The notes under the pieces are model-generated. The model saw nothing but the letters and a program-made list of their open reading frames with translations. It did no database searches and was not told where the DNA came from. The translations under genes and the position numbers were made by a program. Of a DNA stretch of 64,000 bases, positions 8,866 to 17,805 are shown in pieces. How positions within the stretch are numbered: position 1 is the first letter of the stretch; each line of letters starts with the position of its first letter. This DNA comes from Planctomycetaceae bacterium (lineage in GTDB: Bacteria > Planctomycetota > Planctomycetia > Planctomycetales > Planctomycetaceae): assembly GCA_019636285.1 (NCBI GenBank), contig JAHBXV010000002.1, positions 124,001 through 188,000 of the forward strand, given 5' to 3'.

Positions 8866-9294
8866 CTCAGGTCTCTCCTAACAAAGCGTGGGACCGGGAA
8901 CGTGAGGCCTCCCGCGGAAACCGATCCCCATCGAACACCTTGTTCGAGGGACCCGGGGAGTCCAACCCTGACACTGACGTTTGCGTGACACCTGTGTTTT
9001 CGGATTTGGCAAATTTGGACGGTGAGTTTTACAGGGCAATCTGGCGAGTTCGCGGCGTAAGCGTGTGACCGTGCCGATTAATCCGTCTGCGACGGCTCAG
9101 AAGCTCCGTCTCCTGCCGACTTCGACTCTACCGGCCAGAGAAATTGGAAGACCTCCCACCGAGAAGCGCTGGCACGCCGGGTGCTTCTCACCCTTCCACG
9201 GCTTCTCTCCCGACTCCGTTTGTCTCAAAATGGGCAAGGCGTGGGCGACTGGAGTGCCGTTCTTCCCTTCAACATTCTCCCGGCGGCTGTAAAG
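8866..9294. other. Gene-free divergent intergenic region
   Basis: This 429-base region lies between the starts of the Cys-repeat gene (minus) and the SpoIIE-type phosphatase gene (plus), so it should hold two divergent promoters. I could not assign convincing -35/-10 boxes and see no gene or repeat in it. Confidence 0.5.
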
Positions 9295-10620
9295 ATGACA
9301 CAACTGGTGGTCACGCGCGATGAGGCTGAGATGTGGGACGAACCATTCGCCGACGGGCAGCCCGATCGTCAGCTCGCCGCTTTGAACGGCCTGCTCGAGT
9401 TGTCGCTGGCGATGGCCGGCGAGCAGGATGAAGACCGCATTCTGTCGATCGTCGCCGAAGACGCCTGCCGGGCACTGGGCTGCGAACGGGCGAGCCTGTT
9501 CTTGTTCGACACAGACCGGTCCGAACTGTACACCCGTGTCGCCACTCGGCTGGAGGTCAATGAGATCCGGGTTCCGCTCGAGCGCGGCGTCATCGGCTGG
9601 GTGGCGCGCGAACGGCAAATTGCCAACGTCCCCGACCCCGTACGGGATGCCCGCTGGGAAGGATTGGCGGATCGACAGACCGGTTTCCGGACCTGCAACA
9701 TCCTCGCCGCGCCCGTCGTAGCCCGGTCGGATGCCTCCCTGCTCGGTGTTCTGCAACTCCTCAATCGGACCGGCGGCCCGTTCGATGAATTCGATGAACG
9801 CCTGATCCGGGCGTTTGCCGAACACGCTGGTGCCGCCCTCGAACGCCAGCGGATGCGCGACGCGACCCGCCGCAATCTCGAGTACCAGAGCGCGCTCGAA
9901 GTGGGACGACGCATCCAGCGGAGCTTTCTGCCCGACTCGCTTCCCCAAGTCGACAATTACCAGGTCGCCTCCTCCTGGGAACCGGCCGAATACGTCAGTG
10001 GCGACTATTATGATTGCCTTCCGCTGGCTGATGGTCGCTGGCTGTTGATGATTGCCGATGTCAGCGGCCATGGACTCGGGGCGTCGCTCGTGATGGCGTC
10101 GACCCGGGCCATGGTTCACCTGATGGCCCGATCGGCCGAGACAATCAACCCGGACGAATTTCTGGACAAACTGGATCGAGCGCTGCGTCCCGACCTCAAA
10201 GACGGTTTGTTTCTGACGGCCATCGTCGCGGTCTGCGACCCGGTGACGCACGAAGTGGAATACGCCAATGCGGGCCATCAGCCGGCGATGGTGGTCCGTG
10301 GCAAAACTCGGACACTGGAACGACTCGAAACAACCCGCATCCCCATCGGCTTTCCCCCAATCCCCGTCTCGCGACCGCCGGGCCGATTCACATTGGAGTC
10401 CGGCGATTCGGTTGTTCTCGGAACCGACGGGCTGTTCGAACTTCGGAACGCCAGCGACGAGCTCTTCGGTTCGACCCGGTTTCACGAGATGCTCAAACGG
10501 CATGCCGGCTTCGCGGCGGAAGACATGGTCGCCTCGATCGATGCCGAGCTGCGCGACTATCGCGGCTGTTGCGGCAACCAGGACGACATGACGCTGCTCG
10601 TCTGGCAGCGACAGGCTTGA
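9295..10620 (+). CDS. GAF-domain PP2C (SpoIIE-type) serine phosphatase
   Basis: The 441-residue protein has a GAF sensory domain at about 25-180 (CRALGCERASLFLFD, GVIGWVA, ILAAPV), a short helical linker (EVGRRIQRSFLPDSLP), and a SpoIIE/PP2C phosphatase domain at about 215-440. The phosphatase metal-binding Asp residues are visible in SGDYYD, ADVSGHG, GTDGLFE and GNQDDMT. It probably dephosphorylates an anti-sigma-factor antagonist in a partner-switching or stress pathway, with GAF sensing a small ligand. The ATG at 9295 is chosen because upstream codons in frame encode no family-like sequence. No partner STAS or anti-sigma gene is adjacent. Confidence 0.93.
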   Translation: MTQLVVTRDEAEMWDEPFADGQPDRQLAALNGLLELSLAMAGEQDEDRILSIVAEDACRALGCERASLFLFDTDRSELYTRVATRLEVNEIRVPLERGVIGWVARERQIANVPDPVRDARWEGLADRQTGFRTCNILAAPVVARSDASLLGVLQLLNRTGGPFDEFDERLIRAFAEHAGAALERQRMRDATRRNLEYQSALEVGRRIQRSFLPDSLPQVDNYQVASSWEPAEYVSGDYYDCLPLADGRWLLMIADVSGHGLGASLVMASTRAMVHLMARSAETINPDEFLDKLDRALRPDLKDGLFLTAIVAVCDPVTHEVEYANAGHQPAMVVRGKTRTLERLETTRIPIGFPPIPVSRPPGRFTLESGDSVVLGTDGLFELRNASDELFGSTRFHEMLKRHAGFAAEDMVASIDAELRDYRGCCGNQDDMTLLVWQRQA

Positions 10621-10887
10621 TCGATCGGCGGCCCGAGAGTTCGTGGTGACCTCATCGCGCCGTTCGCCCGCTCCCGCTCGCGTTTCGCGCCGTCATCGGC
10701 CTACAATTTCAGGACGCCGTGTTAAAGCCTTGCGGATGGTCAACCAGACCCGAGATTTCGGGATTCCGGAATTGACAAGCCCGGTTTTGACAAGGGCTCC
10801 TGTGGAAACGGCCACGGTGCGGAATCCGAGCAACCCGGACCGGCCCGTTTCTTCTGTTTGCATCTACGGGCCGATTGGGGACTGGAC

Positions 10888-12894
10888 ATGATGAGTCGTT
10901 GGGGAGCTTTCGCGGGTCTTGGAAGCCTGTTGACCGTGATGGCTATTTTCGCTGTCGCGGCCGAACGGAGCACGGTCCCCGCCGAGCGCGTGCTCGAAGA
11001 CCTGAAGTACCTGACCGACGACGAACGCGAAGGTCGCGGCGTCGGCACCAAGGGCCTCGACGACGCGGCTGACTTCATTCGCGAGCAGTTCGCCGCGAGT
11101 GGGATCAATGTCAGCACGATTGATGACGGACCATTTCAGAAGTTCGAAATGGTTTCGAGCGTCAAACTCGGGAACCCGAATTCGCTCACGCTTGTCGGAC
11201 CCGACGGCAAGGAGTACCCGGTGGAGATGGGGAAAGGCTTCGAAGTCTGCTCCTTCGGCGCCAGCGGAGAATTCAGCGGAGAAGTCGTCTTCGCCGGCTA
11301 CGGAATCGACGCCCCCAAGGATGGCTATTCCGACTACGAAGGGCTGGATGTCGAGGGCAAGGTGGTGATGGTCATGCGCCGGAATCCCTACCAGGCCGAG
11401 GCCAAGAACCCGCATGCCACTCCCAATCCGCTGGCACGTTTCGCCGACCTGCGGGCGAAATATCGCGAAGCCCAGCAGCGCAAGGCGGCGGCTATCATCA
11501 TTGTGAACGACCCGTATTCAACCCGCGAGAAGTCGGAAGAGCGGCAGCGGGCCCTCAAACAGGCGGGCGATGCCGTCATCGAGGCGGCCGAGAAGTTCCT
11601 GGTCGTCGATGCAACTGCCACCGAGGAAGTGGCCACCGCGCGCAAAGCCCTCGCCGAAGCCGTGGCCAAGCGATCCGAATTGCAGAAAGAGAATGTGGAT
11701 GCCAACGACGACCAGCTCATGAAATTTGGCTATGCGGGCAATGGCGACGAAGCCAACACGCTCCCCGCCGTCCACCTGGCGCAGTCGGTCGCGAATCAGA
11801 TTCTCGGTTCGGCCGCCCAGAAGTCGCTCGCCGACCTCGAAGCCGAGATCGACGCCGACCACAAGCCGCATTCGATCGGCGCGACGGGTTGGACCATTCG
11901 GGGACAGACCACGATCGAGCGGGTGAAGTCCGAAATCAAGAATGTCATTGGCGTCCTGGAAGGAGAGGGACCGCACGCCGACGAGACGATCGTGATCGGC
12001 GCTCATTACGACCATGTCGGCCGCGGCGGAGCGAATTCGCTGGCCCCAGGCTCGACCGAAGTCCACAACGGCGCGGATGACAATGCCTCGGGAACCGTGG
12101 CTCTCCTGGAACTGGCCCGACGGCTTAGGGCCCGCGAAAAGCCGCTGCCGCGACGGCTGGTCTTCATCGCCTTCACGGCCGAGGAACTGGGGCTGATCGG
12201 CTCGGCTCATTACGTCAACAATCCGGTCTTCCCGTTGAAAGACACCATTGCCATGTTCAATATGGACATGGTCGGCCGGCTGGTGGATGACAAGCTGACG
12301 GTGTTCGGCACCGGCACCAGCTCCCGTTGGGAATCGGAACTCAAGGAACTGGGTGAAGCCAAAAAATTCGCTCTCACTTTCAAGCCGCAGGGCCTGGGGC
12401 CCAGCGATCACTCGTCGTTCTACACGAAGAAAATCCCCGTCCTTCATTTCTTCACCGGCACTCATCCCGACTACCACCGCCCGACCGACGACTGGGACAA
12501 GGTGAACATCGACGGCATGCTCCGTGTCGTCGATCTCATCGAAACCATGATCGTGCAGACGGCTGAGAATCCGACGCGGCCCGACTTTGTCGAGGTGAAG
12601 TCCGAACCGAGCGAAGCACGCACCGGCAGCCGTCCCTACGTGGGAACGATTCCCGACTTCGCCAATCAGGATCCCGGTTATGGCATCAGCGGCGCGGCGG
12701 CTGGCAGCCCGGCCGACAAAGCCGGGATGAAACCGGGCGATCGCATCGTGAAACTGGGGGGAGACAAAATCGAAAGCCTGGAAGATTTCGACCTCGCCCT
12801 GCGAAAGCACAAACCGGGCGACGAAGTCGACTTTGTCGTCACTCGTGGTGGGGCCGAAGTCACATTGAAGGTGAAACTGGAGCCGCCTCGCTAG
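10888..12894 (+). CDS. Secreted M28-family zinc peptidase with PA-type insert and C-terminal PDZ domain
   Basis: The 668-residue protein begins with a signal peptide (FAGLGSLLTVMAIFAVAAE). The M28 aminopeptidase core shows the two-zinc motifs GAHYDHVG, NGADDNASGT, FTAEELGLIGSAHY, FNMDMVGR and the later GPSDHSSF. A protease-associated-like insertion (about 90-310), including a Glu/Ala/Lys-rich helical stretch, separates the N-terminus from the core. The last 90 residues form a PDZ domain (GYGISGAAAGSPADKAGMKPGDRI). It would release N-terminal amino acids from peptides outside the cytoplasm. Either of the adjacent ATG codons at 10888 and 10891 could be the start. Confidence 0.93.
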   Translation: MMSRWGAFAGLGSLLTVMAIFAVAAERSTVPAERVLEDLKYLTDDEREGRGVGTKGLDDAADFIREQFAASGINVSTIDDGPFQKFEMVSSVKLGNPNSLTLVGPDGKEYPVEMGKGFEVCSFGASGEFSGEVVFAGYGIDAPKDGYSDYEGLDVEGKVVMVMRRNPYQAEAKNPHATPNPLARFADLRAKYREAQQRKAAAIIIVNDPYSTREKSEERQRALKQAGDAVIEAAEKFLVVDATATEEVATARKALAEAVAKRSELQKENVDANDDQLMKFGYAGNGDEANTLPAVHLAQSVANQILGSAAQKSLADLEAEIDADHKPHSIGATGWTIRGQTTIERVKSEIKNVIGVLEGEGPHADETIVIGAHYDHVGRGGANSLAPGSTEVHNGADDNASGTVALLELARRLRAREKPLPRRLVFIAFTAEELGLIGSAHYVNNPVFPLKDTIAMFNMDMVGRLVDDKLTVFGTGTSSRWESELKELGEAKKFALTFKPQGLGPSDHSSFYTKKIPVLHFFTGTHPDYHRPTDDWDKVNIDGMLRVVDLIETMIVQTAENPTRPDFVEVKSEPSEARTGSRPYVGTIPDFANQDPGYGISGAAAGSPADKAGMKPGDRIVKLGGDKIESLEDFDLALRKHKPGDEVDFVVTRGGAEVTLKVKLEPPR

Positions 12895-12921
12895 TGCTTG
12901 GTCAATTCTAGAGTTAAGCGT

Positions 12922-12998
12922 GTGTGCCACTGGCTCTGCCAGTGCTCTTACTATGGTGTTCAAAGTCGTAAGGCACACTGGCGGAACCAGTGGCACAC
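12922..12998. repeat. Inverted GTGTGCCACTGGC repeat pair (fold-back)
   Basis: The left arm (12922-12944) reads GTGTGCCACTGGCTCTGCC..., and the right arm (12974-12998) is its near-perfect inverted copy ending CCAGTGGCACAC. An inner CTTAC/GTAAG pair extends the fold, and each arm is itself a CACTGGC/GCCAGTG-type hairpin. The element starts 27 bases after the M28 peptidase stop. The same arm recurs at 53263-53292. It may act as a terminator or REP-like element. Confidence 0.85.
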
Positions 12999-13073
12999 GG
13001 AGATTGGACCCTCCCGGTTCGGCGAAAAGCGGCGGAGCAGTCAAGACTCGGCACGGAAGCAGGAGAATCTGTC

Positions 13074-13775
13074 ATGGACAGGCTGGTGAAGACAGCAGCA
13101 TCATTGACCGGACGAGGGATCGGAAGTGCTAGCCACGGTCGATCGGGGAGCGTTTCCAGCATCCCTCGGCGCGCAGGGCTTTCGACGCACTTCTTACGGC
13201 TGAGTTCGTCAGGTCTTTTGGCAGTTCTGGGGCTCATTACGTCCGTTGGCTGCCATTCCAGAACCTCGCCGTCGCCAGAGCCATTAACCCCGGTCGCTGC
13301 GGCTATCGAGGCAACACCGGCCCATTTCGAGGAGGAACCCATGTCGGGCGAAAAGTGGTCTGAACTGTCCGAAGACGAATGGCGCGCCCGGCTGTCCCCC
13401 GAGGAATATCGCGTCCTCCGGCAGAAAGGGACCGAGCGTCCCTATGTCAACAAGTACGACGAACACTTTCAGCCCGGCACATACCTCTGCGCGGCCTGCG
13501 GCGCGGAATTGTTTGAGTCCGACACGAAGTTCAACTCGGGCTGTGGCTGGCCAGCCTTCTACGCCGCCAAGGCCGGCGACCGGGTCAAGCTGCACAAGGA
13601 TCTGACGCTGGGAATGGTCCGCACCGAAGTCACCTGCGCCCGCTGCGACTCCCACTTGGGCCACGTCTTCGACGACGCCCCCCAAACCCCCACCGGCGAA
13701 CGCTTCTGCATCAACTCGGTCTCGCTGAAGTTCGTGCCCAAGGGGGAAAAGAGCAATCCCCAAGCGGAAGAGTGA
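13074..13775 (+). CDS. msrB: Peptide-methionine (R)-S-oxide reductase MsrB, lipoprotein form
   Basis: The enzyme reduces methionine-R-sulfoxide in proteins. The MsrB fold occupies about 93-225: zinc Cys pairs C139/C142 and C188/C191, and the catalytic Cys C212 in RFCINSVSLKF. Unlike cytosolic MsrB (about 140 residues), this protein carries about 90 extra N-terminal residues. These include a hydrophobic stretch and a possible lipobox cysteine, C60 (LLAVLGLITSVGC), which suggests attachment to a membrane and repair of exported proteins. The lipobox is imperfect, with Ser at -3. The ATG at 13074 follows an AGGAG site; longer upstream frames run through the inverted repeat and were rejected. Confidence 0.92.
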   Translation: MDRLVKTAASLTGRGIGSASHGRSGSVSSIPRRAGLSTHFLRLSSSGLLAVLGLITSVGCHSRTSPSPEPLTPVAAAIEATPAHFEEEPMSGEKWSELSEDEWRARLSPEEYRVLRQKGTERPYVNKYDEHFQPGTYLCAACGAELFESDTKFNSGCGWPAFYAAKAGDRVKLHKDLTLGMVRTEVTCARCDSHLGHVFDDAPQTPTGERFCINSVSLKFVPKGEKSNPQAEE

Positions 13776-13820
13776 CGGGGACTTCTCCGACCCAGTGAGT
13801 CTCGCGCGGAGCATCCACCA

Positions 13821-15374
13821 ATGGTGAAGTTTACCCGCCGACAGGTCCGTGCTGCAATTCTTGTCCTGATCGCGATCTCCATTGTGGCTCCGCTGACAGG
13901 GCTGGCTTGGTGGCGGTGGAAGGTCAACTCCGCTTTTAACGAGGCCATTACAAGCGATTCGGACCCCGCCTGGTGGTTCCAGTTCGGCACCTTAAGTGAC
14001 GGAGATCACTATCTTCTGAGCGACTACAAGCGAGTCATGGCGCGATTGATGGCGGTCGCGGACAAGGACACTTCGGTTAAGCAGAGGGTGAATGCCGTCC
14101 TTACGATGCGAAGACTGTCTTTCCACAACAGTTCGTTGGAAATCCGTCAACAGTTCCTGCCGCAACTCATAAACCTCGCATGTCATGACGACACACCGCC
14201 GCAGCTCGAAACTGAATTAGCAGGTTTTATTTCGGACTGGATTTTGTCTACGGACGTCTCTGACGCCGAGCGTCAACAGATTCGAAACCGTGTGACGCGC
14301 TTTCCAGGTACCGAACAGAGTCACTGGATTCCTGTGCTGGGCATGATTGGTGGCCGTCAAGAAACGGAACTCTTAATTCAGCTTGCCGAAAATGATGAAA
14401 CGTCCCGGGAGGCCGTCATCTCTCGGAGTGGATTGGTGAACTCATCTTGGAAACAGCTCTTGCCCCATGCCCAGGCGTGGCTTGCTGACCCCAACATCTC
14501 GTCGTTTGCTGTCGACCTGGTTGTGTTGTCGCGTTTTCCCAAAGGTCGTGAATCCTTGCTGTCGGCGATGCTCGATGAACGCCAACCGGCGTCGACTCGC
14601 CAAAAGGCGTTTCATGAACTCGCCCGGACGCCAATTAGCCTGGACCTGCTTGAGGTGACTGTTCGCAACGACGCCATCGCGAACGAAATCGATGCACTGA
14701 TGGAGTTCGATTGCCGCGAACATTTAGCCGACAAACGGAGGGAGATGAGCGAACGAAACGGCAAGCGACTCTGGGAGGAACTGATCGCCGGATTGTCCCT
14801 GGAGTATTGGCTTCCAAATGCCAGCAATAAATTTCCGGAGCCCGTACTCGACCAAGTCCGGGAATTCCGGGAACAACAGGTTCGTGTGACGCTCGCCGCT
14901 CTGCGGCGATTGGCGGGCAAGGCAGATCTGACGACGACGACAGAGTGGCATATCTGGTTGCAACAAAATTCGACGGCGACGATCGAACAGAGCGTACTTC
15001 TTGAATTGGTGGAAAACACACCAGAATTGATTGAGTGCGCTGCGGTCCACCGTCGGATCAAGTTGTGGGACCTAGGGTATATGCCAGAAAATTGTGAACC
15101 CATTTATCGGAGATGGCTCAATTCGAGCAATTCAACTGTCCAGTACTGGGCCTGTGACGCTTTGCTCAAGTTTGGTCAATCGCCCGAGGCCGTTGATGTC
15201 GCGATCGATTTGATTGGAGGCTCGCCGCCGGAATCGCAAAGCTGGAACGAAATGGGAGCGATTAGGTTGCTCACGAAATGCTTCGCCGTGAATTACTTCT
15301 GGGACACCGCCGCCTGGCGCGAGTGGGCAAAGCGGCGTCGAGCGGAAGCCTCCGAGCGCGAGGTCCAAGAGTAG
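13821..15374 (+). CDS. Membrane-anchored helical-repeat protein of unknown function, AT-richer than neighbours
   Basis: The 517-residue protein has one N-terminal membrane anchor (about 11-32, AAILVLIAISIVAPLTGLAWW) and then an almost entirely alpha-helical body, possibly HEAT/ARM-like, with no motif I recognise. Sample stretches are about 50-52% GC, against about 63-65% in adjacent genes, and codon third positions are clearly more AT-rich. This suggests later acquisition or an unusual selection regime. It begins 45 bases after msrB on the same strand, so the two may be cotranscribed. No function is proposed. Confidence 0.82.
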   Translation: MVKFTRRQVRAAILVLIAISIVAPLTGLAWWRWKVNSAFNEAITSDSDPAWWFQFGTLSDGDHYLLSDYKRVMARLMAVADKDTSVKQRVNAVLTMRRLSFHNSSLEIRQQFLPQLINLACHDDTPPQLETELAGFISDWILSTDVSDAERQQIRNRVTRFPGTEQSHWIPVLGMIGGRQETELLIQLAENDETSREAVISRSGLVNSSWKQLLPHAQAWLADPNISSFAVDLVVLSRFPKGRESLLSAMLDERQPASTRQKAFHELARTPISLDLLEVTVRNDAIANEIDALMEFDCREHLADKRREMSERNGKRLWEELIAGLSLEYWLPNASNKFPEPVLDQVREFREQQVRVTLAALRRLAGKADLTTTTEWHIWLQQNSTATIEQSVLLELVENTPELIECAAVHRRIKLWDLGYMPENCEPIYRRWLNSSNSTVQYWACDALLKFGQSPEAVDVAIDLIGGSPPESQSWNEMGAIRLLTKCFAVNYFWDTAAWREWAKRRRAEASEREVQE

Positions 15375-15486
15375 CCGAGGTTATGGCCGACGACATCGTA
15401 CCTCATTGGCGCCACGACGGTATTCTGGATTATGTAGTTCGACCACGAGTTCCTATCGTCTGTCGAAACCACGTTCTCTCGTTACC

Positions 15487-16824
15487 TCACTCCGTCGATG
15501 CCGTCACGACCGACCCCGCCGGTTTGCCTTCGGCAGTCCCGGTGGCCGGCATACGCGAAAAGTCGACCGGCACGCGCGGATACCGGTACGCATCCGCCAG
15601 AATGTGCGGCTGCTGACCCATCAGCAACTCCGCCACCAGCCGTCCCGTCGCAGGGGCCATCGATAACCCCAGCATGTTGTGTCCCGCCGCGATCATCACG
15701 TTGTCGAAACGCGGCGTCCGGTCGATAATCGGCCGCCCGTCGAACGTCATCGGCCGCCAACCCCACCACTCTTCCTCGACAGTCGGACCAAACGGCTCCC
15801 GCAACGACCGCACGGCTCCATCGTGTAGCAGATTCAGCCGCTTGGGGTTCAGCGTCGTGTCATACCCGGCGAACTCCATCGTCGAGCCCAGCCGATACCC
15901 CGACTGCATCGGCGTCACCGCGACGTGGTCCTCTTCCAGAATCATCGGAATCGTCGGACAGACGGCGGGACGGGACATGGTGATCGAATATCCCTTGCCC
16001 GGCTGAATGGGCACCCGCAGTTCGAGCTGCCGATGGAGCAGCGGCGTCCAGGCTCCGGTGGCCACGACAAAGGCGTCTCCCTCGAAGACACCGCGTGACG
16101 TCCTGGCGACACGGGCCGTACTGGTTCCTTCGAACTGCTCAAAGGTCGCGTTCTCGACGAAGTTGACCCCTTCCGCTTCCAGGTATTTGCGCCACGATGC
16201 CAGCAAGCGGCTGGCCCGCATGTGGGCATCCATCGGGAAGTACCACGCCCCATAGGCCGAGCCGGGAATGAGCGCCGGTTCGAGCTTGAACAGCTCTTCG
16301 CCCACGACAGGATCGGCGAACAGTCCGTAAGTCTCTTTCATCAGGGCATTGAGTTTGCCGTAATGGTGAAAGCCCGCTTCGGAGCGGAACACGAACAGGC
16401 AACCCCGCTCTTCCCAGTCACACTCCAACCGGGCCGTTTCGATCAGTTCGGCGTACAGCTTGCGCGACGACTGCAAGAGCGCATGGCGTGCCCAGCCGTT
16501 CGCGATCATCTTCTCGTGTGTGCATTGCGCGGCGAAGCGGTACAGCCAGCTCCACAGGTGCCGATCGAGCCGCGGGCGGATTTTGATCGACGAGTTCGAC
16601 GAGACAAGCGCGCGAAAGCCCTCGGCGAGTGCCCCCGGCCGGCAGAGCGGAAAGATGTGGCTCGGCGAAATCAAACCGCAATTCGCGTGCGAGCACCCGC
16701 CCCCATGCCGCCCCTGGTCGATGACCGTCACCTCCACGCCGCTTTGACGCAGAAAATGAGCACACGCCGTCCCGATCACTCCCCCGCCAATAATGACCAC
16801 CCGATTGGGCCGACTTGCCGGCAT
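15487..16824 (-). CDS. FAD-dependent amino acid oxidoreductase (DadA/DAO family)
   Basis: The 445-residue protein opens with a dinucleotide-binding motif (VVIIGGGVIGTACAHFL) and the second FAD contact (VEVTVIDQG), followed by SHANCGLISP, typical of D-amino acid dehydrogenase small-subunit relatives. The C-terminal part has the substrate-side GYSITMSRP and the FAD-binding WWGWRPMTFDGRPIIDRTP, ending in NMLGLSMAPATGRLVAELL. It probably oxidises a D-amino acid or N-substituted amino acid, donating electrons to the respiratory chain. The specific substrate is not determined. It is a single gene with no catabolic neighbours. Confidence 0.9.
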   Translation of the reverse strand: MPASRPNRVVIIGGGVIGTACAHFLRQSGVEVTVIDQGRHGGGCSHANCGLISPSHIFPLCRPGALAEGFRALVSSNSSIKIRPRLDRHLWSWLYRFAAQCTHEKMIANGWARHALLQSSRKLYAELIETARLECDWEERGCLFVFRSEAGFHHYGKLNALMKETYGLFADPVVGEELFKLEPALIPGSAYGAWYFPMDAHMRASRLLASWRKYLEAEGVNFVENATFEQFEGTSTARVARTSRGVFEGDAFVVATGAWTPLLHRQLELRVPIQPGKGYSITMSRPAVCPTIPMILEEDHVAVTPMQSGYRLGSTMEFAGYDTTLNPKRLNLLHDGAVRSLREPFGPTVEEEWWGWRPMTFDGRPIIDRTPRFDNVMIAAGHNMLGLSMAPATGRLVAELLMGQQPHILADAYRYPRVPVDFSRMPATGTAEGKPAGSVVTASTE

Positions 16825-16949
16825 CTTCAGAAACCTTCTCTTTCAGATCGTTCCATTGAGAACCACATTAAAACGCTCCTGCGACTGCTGTCCCATGAGA
16901 TCCAGTTGCTTGGTCGTGGATCGGCGGGGTGGCCCGCCCTGAGTCTTTG

Positions 16950-16983
16950 AAGGGCGTGACGAATGAACAACTTCCACGCCCTT
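16950..16983 (-). terminator. Inverted repeat AAGGGCGTG/CACGCCCTT, possible terminator
   Basis: A perfect 9-bp inverted repeat with a 16-base spacer lies downstream of the minus-strand gene ending at 17033. A third GGGCGTG copy lies at about 16998. There is no clear T-run, so a terminator role is uncertain. Confidence 0.35.
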
Positions 16984-17032
16984 CCGCAAAGCCTACAGGG
17001 CGTGACACCCGATTGCTAAACAAAGATAACGG

Positions 17033-17584
17033 TCAGTGCGATTGCTGGCTCATGAGGTCCAGTTGCTCATCCTTGATGGGATGAAGCCGCCGGACGGAGA
17101 AGAGTTTCCAGTCTCCCTGTTCGCGCGCGAGCGTGACCTCGAATCGGGCGGGTTGACGACCGACGCTGCCAATGTGCTGAACTTTCAGCGTGGCATTCGC
17201 GCGAAAATGAACCTGCGCGCGGCTCCCCTCATTGGTGACGCGGACCCGAAAATCGGTCAGTCGTAAATCCTCGTCGACGTCGACCATTTCCATCGCCGTC
17301 GCAACCTGGGCCCGCAAATCCGGACTTTGCTGCGACACATAGTCCAGCGTGCGGGGCGACTCCTGCTGAAAGTCGCTCGCCATCGCCTGTATGACCGCGA
17401 TCGCCCGTTCGCCATCGGTCTCGATGGACCGTTCCACCAGGTAGCACAAACCGGCGAGCAGCACGAACACAATCCCCGCCGTCAGGTAGCGAGGCCGCTG
17501 CGCGTTCGCGTATAGAATGAATGATCCCAGTGCCAGGAGGCCACAGGCAACCACTCCCGGCCAGGGATTCTCGGTAAACCACAT
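17033..17584 (-). CDS. Small membrane protein with extracytoplasmic NTF2-like domain
   Basis: From the ATG at 17584 the protein has 183 residues. Two hydrophobic segments (about 10-25 and 33-52) form a membrane hairpin, followed by a soluble domain of about 125 residues. The late strands (VHFRANATLKVQHIG, RFEVTLAREQGDWKLFSVRRL) resemble an NTF2/SnoaL-like or lumazine-binding cone fold. No catalytic signature was found. Longer frames starting at 17737 give basic, low-complexity sequence and were rejected. It lies downstream of htrA on the same strand but is separated from it by a strong terminator. Confidence 0.75.
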   Translation of the reverse strand: MWFTENPWPGVVACGLLALGSFILYANAQRPRYLTAGIVFVLLAGLCYLVERSIETDGERAIAVIQAMASDFQQESPRTLDYVSQQSPDLRAQVATAMEMVDVDEDLRLTDFRVRVTNEGSRAQVHFRANATLKVQHIGSVGRQPARFEVTLAREQGDWKLFSVRRLHPIKDEQLDLMSQQSH

Positions 17585-17735
17585 GCGTCCGCTCCCTGGG
17601 GCTTTTGTCGTGTCAGGAACTCCGCTTCGATCGACCGACATTCCTGATCGGGACCAGCATGTCCGGAGGACGCGGGGTTTGCCACCGACCCCGAGGGATG
17701 TTCGCGAAATCTCTGAAGGTGCGAAGCATACGCGC

Positions 17736-17772
17736 AAAAAAAGTCGGCCGCACTTTTGACAGTGCGGCCGAC
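17736..17772 (-). terminator. Rho-independent terminator of the HtrA gene
   Basis: On the minus strand a perfect 12-bp stem (GTCGGCCGCACT / AGTGCGGCCGAC, six-base loop) is followed by a run of seven T. It begins 34 bases after the htrA stop. Confidence 0.9.
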
Positions 17773-17805
17773 CCCTCGTCGACTTCGTTCTGCTCGACTG
17801 GCCGT

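Noticed and set aside
8411-8881. Gln/Leu/Gly-Ala repeat protein on the plus strand opposite the Cys-repeat gene
   Set aside because: The repeat is the reverse complement of the CCAP repeat. The minus strand has a signal peptide and ribosome site; the plus strand has neither.
9097-10503. 468-codon open frame antisense to the SpoIIE-type phosphatase gene
   Set aside because: No family-like sequence; the plus-strand protein has complete GAF and PP2C motifs.
11518-13044. 508-codon open frame antisense to the M28 peptidase gene
   Set aside because: It has no recognisable domain, is Arg/Gly-biased as expected for an antisense shadow in GC-rich DNA, and is fully covered by a clear peptidase gene.
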